From Dimorphilus gyrociliatus (Eukaryota > Annelida > Polychaeta > Dinophilidae), in contig CAJFCJ010000005.1 of NCBI GenBank assembly GCA_904063045.1, forward strand, positions 1,457,167 to 1,521,166: a stretch of 64,000 nucleotides of DNA, read 5' to 3'. Below the pieces are notes generated by a model. It did no database searches. It was not told the DNA's origin and saw only the letters and a list, made by a program, of their open reading frames with translations. Position numbers and translations under genes: made by a program. Of this stretch, positions 1-12,000 are shown piece by piece (position 1 is the stretch's first letter; every line of letters starts with the position of its first letter).

Positions 1-195
1 AGCGAAATTAAATGAAGACTGTTGGTAGTATGCATGTTAATAGTCTATTCTTCAGTTTAGATTTTTTGCTGGAAAAGAAATGACTACAGGAGATAATATC
101 AGTCCGGAATGCTAATATAGTGCTTAACTATTATAGTGTTTAACAAATTTCCAACATGTTAGCTGATTTCTGTATCGTTTTTTTATATTCTAAAG

Positions 196-3100
196 GTATT
201 GATGAGTCGGAAACACACAAAAAGTTGTACAGACCCAGGCGAGATTCACCAAGGGAACGTTACGAATTGGGTTTCAACGAATGTTCAAAAAGTAGCAGGC
301 GAACCTACCGGAAGGATGAGTATAATAACCAATACAGAGTGTATCGGTCCCGCAAGAGAAAGAAACGATCAAGATCGCGATCGCTGCCATATAACAGACC
401 ACGTGAAAAAGTCGAACAGAAAGGGCTCTCATGGAGGAGAGCGAAATCGCAAGCATCACCCAGAAAAGAGGAAATATTCGACAAGTATCCAGCATCAAAA
501 GACTATAAAAGAGAACATTGGTCAAATAGACAATGAGATACCCTCAAAACAAAAAAAAAGAAATGGCGATAGCAAAGAGTCTCGAACTGAGTTAAACAAT
601 TTATCCAAAAAGTCTATTGAGTCTATAACACCTGATGAAAGTTCATCAAAATTAAACAACTTTCGTGCTATTAATAAAATACTGACATATCAATACTATA
701 TGGATGATTTTCCTAGTGAGTATATTTCAGGAGAATAATCAATAACTATATGTAAAACTGTTTCAAGGTCCCAGCAAAAGTATACTGAGATCGAGAAAAA
801 CTTTTTCTTGCCCTTTTGATTATTATTTTGCTCTGAAGAAGAAGTTTGTGAGTGATATACAAAACTACCTGACCTCGCATCCTTCAATTCAGGGAACTCC
901 TTCAAGCACTTCTTCTTTGACATTTACTGATTCATCTAGTGTCAGCAATAAAAATGGAAGCTCGGAAAGTGTTGATAAAAAATCAGAAACGAAGGCCTCA
1001 AAAGGTCAGGAGAATAAGCACAGCTCAAAGAAAAGTAATAGGCCTAAAGACGAAAGAGTTAAATCGGTGGAAGCAATACCGTCCAAGTCAATCAGTCAAA
1101 CAAGACGGGTTGAGTTGAAAAGCAACGGGAAAAAATTCATCAATCCAAACTATGATGAGTTTTCTGATTCAGCTCCCATTAAGTCTTATGCTTTTGTATC
1201 TTACGATTATGATAAAACTTCATATAAGTCCAATTGGATTATTGGTAGGAATAGTTTCTTTATTTGTAAATTAAACCTTTTATCTTCTATGAACTTCATG
1301 TGAAAATCATATTTATCATTACAGGAGAAGAGGGCGAACTAGAAAGACCAATTGAAGATATTAATTGCATGAAAAATTTGATGGATTTTACTGTTACTAT
1401 ACAAGGTTTAAGTGATGGAAATAGGAAAAAATTAGAGAAAAGTGGAACTGGCAGAATAGCCATGACTTATTTGGTCTTGCATGGGCAATTATCCACCCAT
1501 GATGAAACCAAACATGAAGAAACACTAATAGAGAGTTTATGGCTGGAAGGTTTACATAGCTTCATCCCTAAGTCTATTAGAGAGATAAGTGACAGAAGAG
1601 ATAGTAAAGAAGACAACAGTATTTTCCACGTGAGACAGCTGATGGTTAGTTTAGGACTTTATATTGCATACTATTTTTAACTCAATATATTCACAGAAAA
1701 ACAACAATGGAGTCTCTGAAATAATACAAAGTTTTAAGAGGGCTAACAATGCTCCGTAAGTAGTGCTGTCTATTTTTCAAATTTTGAATACAGCACTTTT
1801 TTATGAACTAGGAACGATCGAGTAGCTGCTATGACATTTCTTCGATCATCTTATAAGAAATATGAGAGTCCATTGTGAGTATTCACTTAATCCATAAATA
1901 TATATACATTTATATATATATGTACTAATATATATACTGTATAATAACTGAATAAATTCTTTTCAGAGAGGTTGAAGATGAAGCTACCGTAAGTTAACTT
2001 TTTGCGTTTTCTATTTCCTTCATCTGGTAAAACATGTACAGAATCTTATTAATATAATTATGTTTTTACCAGTTTAGATTTTTACATAAGATTAATATTT
2101 TTCCTCATAATTTATTCCATGCATATACATTATAGTATACTGCTGAATTGGATTCTTCTTGCTATAGTAAAGGTATAAAAGGGATTGCACAGTAAACTTA
2201 CCCAGTTGATTTACAAACGTCAAGTGATTCTCTCCTGATGTGTGCTTGATGGCAGCTCATTTTATTTATTATTGTGTACAATCTTTAAAAACTATTAATC
2301 AGTGTAAGACTGTTACATCAAGCTAGGTTTCGATATCATTCTGTGGCACTCTTTATTGTTACTTCTCGAGGCTTTATATCTTGTGACTCTTGTTTTTTGA
2401 GATTTTCAACTTGAGCCATTTTCTTTGAAAGTTATAAATTTTTTTATTTCAGAACTGCGTCAAAAGCAAATCGAGATACTAAAACAAAGAGATAATAGCG
2501 TTATCACGTGAGTAAAAGAGCTGTTGCTGAAGTACAAGAACTCTGTGATTCTCTAAATTGTTTTGTTTATTTATGTTTACCGACTTTCCCATTCCTGTTT
2601 TCTTGGTGGTTCATGTATAAAAGTTTTACAGTAGCAATAGAAAAAAGTTTGATTATTCATAGTTTCACTCTTTTTGTTATATCCATTTGTATTTCCACCT
2701 TTTCTATCAAAATCAGTTATCACCTATAAAGTGAATAGTAGCACTACTATTAGGAATTTGCACATATCCTTGTATTCATATTTTTTTTGTATTGCTAAAA
2801 ACTGGCACATAATTTTTGTAGGGATTTTCCCGAGGACCAAGGTTGGCCGTTAACTTTGTACAAAATTGATTTCTCTGAAGAAGCCAATGGTATGTACATA
2901 ATACGTGACATCTTGCACGAGAAAATCCGTAAAACAATAAACTTTAGTTTCCTGGTATTATTCTTGACATTAGTCCAAAAGAAAAAAGAAGCGACTTATT
3001 AGTAATTGATCACCAAGATGTCAGTATGCTAGCCAGATGGACTATTTCTTCAAATATTTTTCAAACAAATATACTAGAGAAAAACAAATAAATACCATTT

Positions 3101-5424
3101 TTTATCATACAAACAGAACTAGTAGTAGCAGAGAAATGTGATTCAAAGTTTCCCAATCAACGAATTTTCATAAAACATTTCGAATCTTCCTAAACTTCCC
3201 AAATCATTTAGCGGTTTTATATTTCTTGAATAGGCAGCCCAAAAAATTTAGGAGATTATACGTTGTTCGATTTTACTATAATTACAACACTACGCCTTAG
3301 GATAGGCAATTAATATCGGGAATATATATCCTTTATAGGTGAAAAAGCTGAAGAGAACTGGTACGAAGAGGAATATAGTGTTGGGAATTTGTTTGTAAAT
3401 ATAGACAACAATTCCGAATATTTCTTCAACTTTATCAATTTTAACATTGATTCTATATCAGAAATTAGTTCAACAGATCGTGTGCGGTAAGTTAATTTCT
3501 GAATAATTCAGTAGGAAAATGCAAAAAGAAAAATAGTACAAAATTTTCTATACCAGTTTTGTCCTGGGCAAAACAAAAATCATACTTTTGTAAAAGATTA
3601 GGATCTGGTGAAATTAAGATATATTAACGAATTCTTGAGGTATTACTTATACTATATTGAATTTTAAATATACGTTGTAAGAATTCAATCATATATCTGA
3701 AAAACACTTTCTATTTTAATCTGAAATTTCTACTTTCGTTTTATGTCTTTCAATACTAGTATATTTATATAACAGACTGTGGATAGATCAAGGACAACAC
3801 GGATCTTGCTATCTCTCTTCACAGAATAATTCGCAATCAATTAAATTAATAGATACGGATCGATACGGAAGGAAGAAATGGAGCAATTGTAATAATTATA
3901 AATTGAGTTCAAGAACACTTCAGTTGTCTCAGGTCCACACTTGGATAGATAACTTTCTTGAAACAGAAATAGAAGCCTTACAAAGAAATATGAAAGCTTT
4001 AGGCTTGGGATTAAAAGCTGAGGAGAGACTGGAGCATTTACATGCACTTAGTGAACAGACTGTCTTAGGTTCCACATCCGATAATACAAAAATAAAGGAA
4101 GTTTTTACTCAATTTCGTCTTGACTGGTTAAGAAAGGATCCACTAGATAAAGTTATAAGAGAAAAAAGTAACTGTTTCAAACCCAATAAATCTATACCCA
4201 TGAGGTAAGAATCAAGTTAAAATACTATAAATTCTATCATTGCGTATTTTCACAGATTCACTGTTCAGAGTATTGTTCGGGATGAAATTCAAATTTTTGA
4301 CGTAGAAACGCAGAAAATTTTACATGCTATACCTTCAATAAACAAGTTAAAAGACCCCACTTCAGCCAACCAACATAAGACGGTACAGCAATATTTAAAA
4401 AAGATAGCTAAGGCTGTTAATTGTAGAAAAAGAGGGTCATCAGATGAAAGCACATCAACTTCCATTTCGTCAAAAGCCCAAAAGTTAGATTTGCAATCCG
4501 TATCTGAAAAGTTTTCAAATAATAAAGCTAACGGCTATAAATCAGTCGATAGCTTCAACTTATCGGTAGCAACTTTAGAAAAATCCATTAAAAATTTTAT
4601 ATCAAATTTGAGGTTGGACAATGACTTAAAGCTTCAAAGACCCCTAAAAGTTCGAAGAAAGACTAAAAACATCAAGTATTTTGAAGAGAAAATAAATGAA
4701 GATATATCAGTCATATTTAAAGATGTAGCTAATAGTAGTGAGAAACTATTAAATTCATTTTCACAACATAGCGTCAAGGTCTTACTTGTGAAGCGACTTG
4801 AAAATGATATGTTAATATTAGCGGTTAAGAATCAGGATGCTTTTGTAAAAAGAGCTGAGAAAATACTACAGCTTGAGAACAATACTTTTTTAAAATCTCT
4901 TTTGTTTGCTATAAGAGATAAGCGGGAAACAAGCGAAATGTTGGATATGCAATTAAATCAGACATCGCTAGACATTATTGCAGAAAAAGGGTTTATTGAG
5001 ATTCTAGATAGTCTTCAAGTAGAGTTTGATAAGATAGGAGGTACCAATGATTCGGAACTTCGAACCAGATTTTCGAATAAAAATTTCACATTAAGACTAT
5101 CAGAAAATGCTAATTATGTGATGAAGCAAAGGGATTATTTAGCAGCCATTGAAAAAGATAATCATTTTAGGAGAGGGAATGGCGAATTCGAAATTAGGGG
5201 CTCAGTGGATGAGAGTAATGAGCTTCGAAAGAAAAATTGTTTTACAATTGAAAATAACACAGAGAGGACTGTTGTATTGGCAAAAAAAGAAGTTATAAGG
5301 GAGGATGGAGAAATAACTTCTGAAGACGGTAAGATTTAGCTGTCGTTTGACTTTAAAACTCCCCCAAAGCACTCTTTAAGAAATTTCTCCTACTTTCTAA
5401 CATTATAATACAGAAAAGGATTGA
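196..5424 (+). CDS. Unrecognised multi-exon gene, RS-like N-terminal part (5' end uncertain)
   Basis: I do not recognise this protein. A chain of exons with good splice sites can be followed: an exon entered at about 196 after TTCTAAAG, about 838-1244, 1325-1640, several short exons (about 1697-1755, 1813-1873, 1967-1989, 2453-2508, 2821-2890), 3339-3487, about 3776-4205, 4256-5329, and a last exon from 5414 to the TGA at 5422-5424. The first part is Ser/Arg/Lys-rich, with a KRKKRSRSRS stretch in one frame, suggesting a nuclear protein. The middle includes a conserved-looking globular block near 1325-1640 (motifs SGTGRIAMTYLVLHG and SLWLEGLHSFIP). The C-terminal 1-kb exon is Lys/Glu-rich and helical in character, ending in an acidic tail. 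Exon 1 and the true start may lie upstream of the window. It converges on the receptor gene ending at 5944. Confidence 0.6.
1896..1936. repeat. TA-rich simple repeat in an intron
   Basis: An imperfect run of TA/TATA units lies within a short intron of the unrecognised gene at the left end. Confidence 0.6.
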
Positions 5425-5943
5425 GGAGGAAGAGGATGGAATTATACTATGCTAGCCACATCATAACCTAGCAAAACATCAAAGTGATCAAACAAGAATT
5501 TAGGAGGTGGAAAGTATGCCAAATTTGCCTTGTTGTAGTCTAAGTGTTTGTTCTGTATAATTTCTTGGTATAAATTTATTGTGATTATGACCGCTTATCC
5601 TCTCTATAAATGTGAATTATGCTATAATGTAGTTCTAATTTGTTTGCTAGTATTGTTGTTTATTTCGGATACTATTTCACAATTTAAAATTCCAATTAAA
5701 TCTTCATTCATTCCAAGATGATCTGTCAATGAACACGTGACGGAGTATTTATAATTAACATTTGAAAATATGCAAATTGTCTACAATAAGACAAATTCAA
5801 TATTTCGTTGTTAGAGTTGTTATTTTGATATTGTCGCACTCTTTTTTACAACCGAATTATAATAAATATAAGAAGGTCTCAAACTGAAATAAAGATTTTG
5901 ATCACTGCTGTGTAGGGTAATAAATGATTTCGCTAATCTGAGT
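5425..5943. other. Convergent 3' intergenic spacer
   Basis: This noncoding spacer of about 520 bp separates two converging genes. Scattered AATAAA-like strings near 5860-5890 could serve as polyadenylation signals. I see no ORF or RNA gene. Confidence 0.6.
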
Positions 5944-8886
5944 TCATTGATCAGAAACATCACTATCTAGAGAACTATGTCTGGATAAAGATGATCCTGT
6001 ATGAGAATCTTTTGAATGTGTTGACGTTTCAGTGGTCCATTCCTGAGAAGTCTTTTCGCTATCTTGTGAAAACTCCTTTATTTCATAGGAGATTAGGGAA
6101 ATACTGCCAGCCATGGATAGCCTGTTGGGTCTTATTCTGCGCCGCATTGCTGCTTAATATAAGTAGTAAGTGCTTTCAGAATCATAAGCGTGAATAACTT
6201 ACAACTTGAATTATAAAATTCATCTCCACGACTGTTGCTAGTATCAGCATCTCGACTTTTACTACTACCAAGAGGAGATCTTGTTATATCAGCCGGTTGT
6301 CGTAATATTCCTTTTTGAGGAGGCTGTGCTACGATGCCAGCACTTTTAACGAGACTTTGTTCCATCTTTTTCGATATAGACTGAGGAAGTGAGTCTATAA
6401 CTGTTTGTGAACACAGACAAGCAACAAAAGGTGTCCAGAATGCTTGCCAATATAGGGCTATCAAGGTAGCCCAACATGGTGAAAAATTATCCCTTTCTGG
6501 GAGGGTGAGAGCAGTTGTTGATATTAATACTATTAGACTTGCGGTAACTTGTACAACAGTAATGCAAATGAAGCGTATTCTCATTTTGCTATCTGCCACA
6601 GCGGCAGTATCAGTAGTGATGCTAACTACGTGAATTGATCTATGAAGCAGATAAGTTAGACACTTGTGCTAATCAAATGTGGAGAAATTCAAATTCTACC
6701 TTGAAAATAAATACGTAAATCTTACCCCAAGTACCGTAAATAAAATACCTATTATGACTATTGAATAAACAGCTGCTATCTCATATTTGTTACGAGAAAT
6801 TAACGACCAGCATAAAGCATCACTTCCATAGGCAGGTAGTTCTGTACCCGACTGTCCATTTATTGGCATAAAAGATATTATAGCTGCGAAAAGCCTAGCT
6901 ACATGCAGCTGGGATGATAAAACAGAACCTTCTTTGCCTCTCTTTAAACCGTTATAAATGTATCTAGCGAAAGTGAAATACGAAAAGCTATAACAAATCC
7001 ATGAGAAAGATAAAATCCAACCAATGAATAAACATTGGGTGGAGTATGACCATAGCAGTGCATTCTCATTAAAAATTCCTCTAGTAATTTGATGTTGGCA
7101 AAAAATAAATAGAGCATGCAATCCTACTAATATTCCTACAAAGAAAAAATTGCTGATTAGTAAATAACAGTAGATGAGTGCTATTGGTACCATAGAGTCC
7201 TAAGCATGTTTGGAGTTGTTTAGCAACAGTATTGTGAACATTTTTCTGAGTAAAAATTATCATTCCCAAATTAGCCGACAATATCCAGAGTGCAGATAAT
7301 ATTAACATTGAAGGTAGACCATTTCCTCCCAAGAGTTGATCAAAAGAGGACACTCCGTCACTCTTCTGACCGGATTCAATGTGACAATCTTGAGAATAAG
7401 GGAAAAATCTGCATTGAATTAACAATTGTACCCTAACTCTTCTTATAGATCTTACAGCTGAATTTGGCGAAAGATAACTTGAATAAAATCCTTTCCAAGC
7501 CTCAATACGATCCGTCAATTGAGTGAGTCTTGTATTGTAAAGATAAAAAGTGAGAAGATTTTCAGGGGGAGCAATAATAAATATGTCAAAATTTACAATA
7601 GGGTTATCGTTCAGCCGTATCTCCCTCAAGTTTGCAGTTAATTCAAAGAGATCAGTATGCAGATTTTCTAATTGATTATAACTCAAATCTATGAATTGTA
7701 ATTGATGTAGAAAGGAGAACGCAAATTTATGAATGAACTTTATTCTATTATTCTTAAAGGTTACTTTTTTAACATTAAATTCATACATTTCAGTTTTACA
7801 TTAACTTATATTACTCAATAAGTAACCTTTAAACATAGGCTTGTTACTCTCGTCATTTTTGATAATAGCCATTCGCTAACTATTTGCAGTTGATTTGCCG
7901 AGAAGTCAACTTCTAGTACCTCTGAAATGTTGTTATTTAATTCAATGATACTTGAGGATGAAGGATTCCATGTTGTATTTCTAATGATAAGCATTTGTAG
8001 TTCAGTCATTTCACCAAAAGCTGTATCATCAAATTGAAAATCATCATAGAAAATGTTGGAGATATTTAGAATTCGAAGATTTTTTAAGGGTTGTAAAGTA
8101 TCGTGAGAAATATACTTAAGAGGAGTATTTGATATATTTAATATTTGTAATAAACCCTGATTGTCAAAAGCTTTTCGTGATATTGTCATCAAATTACCAT
8201 CACTAAGATCCAACCACCTTAAGTTACTAAAAGATGAAAAATTACAATTATAATTACAAGTTTCATTATCACTTTAGACTCACATAAGTTTTCTGAAAGT
8301 AAAATCATTGACATCTTTCATATTTACTCTTAAATCCGTTATCAATTCAAGAGTTTCTATTTTTAAATCTTTTAAAATTATTGATACATCTGTTTTTGCC
8401 ACAGAGCATATAAATTGATAATTGGAGCATCGACACAGGTCAATGTCTTCTAAATCAACCAACTTACAAGTTCTACATATAAAAAATTATTACAGAATGT
8501 TTAGGGAAAAAACTTGTTTAAACCCCGTAGATCTGCTATCGAATTCAAACTCTGACTCTTTAGTAAATGCTAATGTTAAAAGCTGCTTTTCGTTGGGTCC
8601 AAAGACATTTTCATTTGTTGGTAAACAAAATCTATCGGGATAGTCTTGATCCCTACTTTCATCGTAGCTGCCTTCGCAATCTCCTCTACCATCACACCAT
8701 TTGTAATGAGGAACGCAGCGTGCCTCTTTTGATAACCCTCCAAGTCGGGGACATTGATACTCTCCAACAGAGCAAATGACCGCCGCTGTTACTGAGAATC
8801 TAAAATTGTCTCCTATACGTCAATTCCTTTTCGCTATAGTAAAAAACTTACTGAATAATAATTAATGAAACTAGTAAACACTTCAT
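5944..8886 (-). CDS. Relaxin-receptor-like LGR: LDLa + LRR + seven-TM GPCR
   Basis: The start is the ATG at 8886, opening a hydrophobic signal peptide (MKCLLVSLIIIQ) split by an intron. Exon 2 encodes one LDL-receptor class A module with six cysteines and the calcium-site signature (KWCDGRGDC followed by DES). Leucine-rich repeats follow from about 8460 down to 7580 (for example LSYNQLENLHTDLF), then a CRFFPYSQDC hinge and a seven-helix domain from about 7310 to 6400. The last exon gives a Ser/Thr-rich tail ending at the TGA at 5944. LDLa-LRR-7TM is the architecture of type C LGRs (RXFP1/2 family). A 55-nt intron (about 7133-7188) joins two helix-coding frames. The TM3 end reads FARY instead of (D/E)R(Y/W), and the TM7 region reads TPFVAC instead of NPxxY, so G-protein signalling may be altered. 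The ligand is unknown. Confidence 0.8.
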
Positions 8887-9009
8887 AGTTAGAATTTTAA
8901 AAGAATCATTACGTCATATCACAACTACATAAGATTTATTATGAAGGAAATTTTAACGTTCAAAAGAGTAAGAAAAATCGTTTAGAGTATAGTTTAAAAG
9001 ATAAAACAT

Positions 9010-12000
9010 TCAGCCATCCCATTCGCAGTCGCTCTCATCAAAGACGAGTTCTGGGTGAACATTTCCTTCTAATTTAGGGGACAGTTGAATTATAGAGTCA
9101 TTTGTGTCATTTGCGCTATCAGTTTCAGATTTTCTTGGAGTTGGATCTGGTATTTCTATACTAAGTGCAATACTTTCATAACCTTTTCTCATAAAGAATT
9201 CCTGTAGAAAAACAGTTTAAAAATCCACATGCATATGCAAAATAAAATTTACCTTAAGCATTTGTCTTTCACCCAAGTCCACATTAAATGCGTCTGGATA
9301 AAATCTGGAATGTAATTTGCAAAGTCTAATAACATCCTCAATTCTTCCTTGTTGTACGCCAAATATCATGAAATCAATCAATCGATCTTTCTTGGATAAA
9401 AATAGAGCAAATTCGTTCATATACTCTGTTCCAACAAGTTCATGGTACTTTTTTAACCTGTCTACATAATCAAAAACTATTTCTTTCATTTCATTCGCGT
9501 CAAACATGGTCCACTTTTTGCTGCAAACACTATCAGCTTTTATGTAATTTTGTATAATTTCTGGGGCAGATAGATCTGCCATTGCATCATCTACATATTC
9601 TCTCCTTCTATCCTCTTCACACGCGAACTTGCTGCAATACACTGCGCACCAATTTAGTTTCAAACTTTTTAGTACTTGCATAACTTTTTTAACGGCTTTG
9701 TCAGTGAACTGTAGGCAAGTGCTGCAGAAAACTTCCAGAGAAATCATACATTTCTCTAATTGTCTATCATCTAATGGATAACCTGCTGTTGTCAATGGTG
9801 ATAAAAGAATGTTTCTGATATCGTCAGATTGTATAAAGTTAGATAATCTAGGTATATTGTTAAGTCTGGTTACTATACCATGCAGATGTTCGTGCATGCC
9901 AAATTTGCATAGTCTTTCAATAATGAAATTCCATAGAGAATGTTGATATATGTTAAAATGGAAGCAGAATTCAGCAGCAAACGTTACCGCATTGGCGTCA
10001 TTTGCATGGTTTCGAACGATACCTATAGCCAAAGATTCTTTGTCACTTCTATTAAAAGATTCTTCAGTATGAGGAATATTGAAATGCTCTAAGCACTGAA
10101 GATAATAAAGTGTGTTCATGCGTTTCCGAATGACATCTTCAGTTAAACCGCTACGAGTTTCCAATGATTTACGCCCTATTAATACATATAAACAATCAAT
10201 AGCACGCACTTTTTGTCTGTGTTTGTATGAGTTGTCCTTAAATGCAATTGCCAAAAGATGCTCTATATTTTCGTGGAGATTTTCGTCATTTAACAAGAAA
10301 GCAATTCTTGTTGTTGATAGACATTCAAAGGGAGCTTGTATTCCATCACCTGAAGAGTCAGCTCCTTTCTCTGACAACCATTTAGAAAGCAATTTCAATT
10401 TTAACTTTTTTAGGTCGACTTTGTGAATTTCCGAAATTCTTTTTGCAGCTTCGTGAATCATCTTCAACATCACATTAGATTTGTCAGAAATTACAGTAAC
10501 TGATGGATGTTCATACAATTTTAACAATAAATTAAGTGGTTGCAAGTTCTTCGATTCACCCTCTGTTAAGTTTCCTAATTGATGCTCGTAAAGAGCTTGA
10601 AGGGTGGCATAGTACCTCCATAAATTAATATATTCTTTGCGCATATCATTCACGTCGTTTTCAAGATCTTTATTCGTTCCCTCCTTAAGTCTAAGTTTCC
10701 ATACTTCCGCTAATTTTAGGGCTATCTCAAGAACAATAACCCTGTCATATCCGTTTTGCAACTGTTTGCAGATCCAGTTTAGCGATCCAGAGGACTTTTT
10801 AAAATCTTTAATTTGCATAATAATATTTTCAAGATTATTGAAAAACTCATCGTCAATCATTCTATCACCTTCCCATAATGACTTCACTTTGGTTTTTTTA
10901 GTTGCTTTAATTTTGTTCAGCTCATTAGTAATTGCTCTGAGCATTAATACATCCTCTTCAACTGCAATAAGTTTGGCTGTTTTCATCCACAATTCAAGGG
11001 TATTAAAATTAACCTCTTTGACTATGATTGATTTCTTTCTCTCACTGCTTAAAAATGCATGGAATGGCAATTTTGTACTATTATTTAAAGGTAAACTGCT
11101 CTCTAATATGCCCATATCCATTCCCAAATCTTCAACATCATGGGGTGAACTTATTCTTTCATATCTAGACAAGTAATCTAACAACAATAAATGTTTTTCT
11201 GTAGATTCACTCTTTTTCAACTTGTTCATAAGCTTAAGAGCATATATTAACTTTCCGTAATCATAGGAATCCATTTTTTTAAAGATAGCTTTCACACGTT
11301 CATATAATTCCTCCTTTGGAACATGACTTAAAACATGATCAATAATATGATGAACGTCATCCAAAGCTTCCAAAGAACCATCAATTAACAAATGTTCTAC
11401 ATAACTAAATAATGCTGCTTTCAGATTGAGCTGAAAAGCTCGACAATAATCTGTTATTAAATTTATATCTGTTTGCTTATGCTCAATTATAGGTTTCAAA
11501 AGTGTTCTCTTAGCATCATTATTCTCATAGAATACTTCTTTGAAGTTAACATTCATAGCCTCTAATCTAAGACCCCAATTAGCATTCTTCTCTAGCAAAT
11601 TAGCTTGAGCAAGATGAGTTCCTTTTTCCGAATCAGTAAACTTTAGATAATTTTTTACAACTAGACAAGTCTGGAGTATTTTTTTGAAATTTATACCACA
11701 GCCTTCAATGAACTGTTTAATAACAGTTTTTACTGTTGAATCTGACAAGTGTTTAAGTAGACAGACAGCTGATATCAAGTCAACAGGTTCATTATTCATA
11801 ACCTATATATAGCAGCTTCGTAATTATAAAATAACTAATAGTTAATATGTTAACTAACCTTCGAAAACAAAGCCATAGCTGTTTTTTTCATAAAAGTTTC
11901 CAATTCAGATACATCTCGAGCTGACGATCCTGCAAAATTACTTCTGCTCCTTGATATATGTAGTCCGAAGGAAAATATCAGCCAAAAATGCTTGCTTTCT

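Noticed and set aside
7081-7200. Frameshift within the receptor gene
   Set aside because: A 55-nt GT-AG intron with branch-like CTAAT and a TTTCTTTGTAG acceptor explains the frame change.
10637-11176. 179-codon plus-strand ORF
   Set aside because: It lies antisense to the main KNTC1 exon, whose protein matches the family colinearly; composition is Ser/Phe/Leu-rich as expected for a shadow frame.
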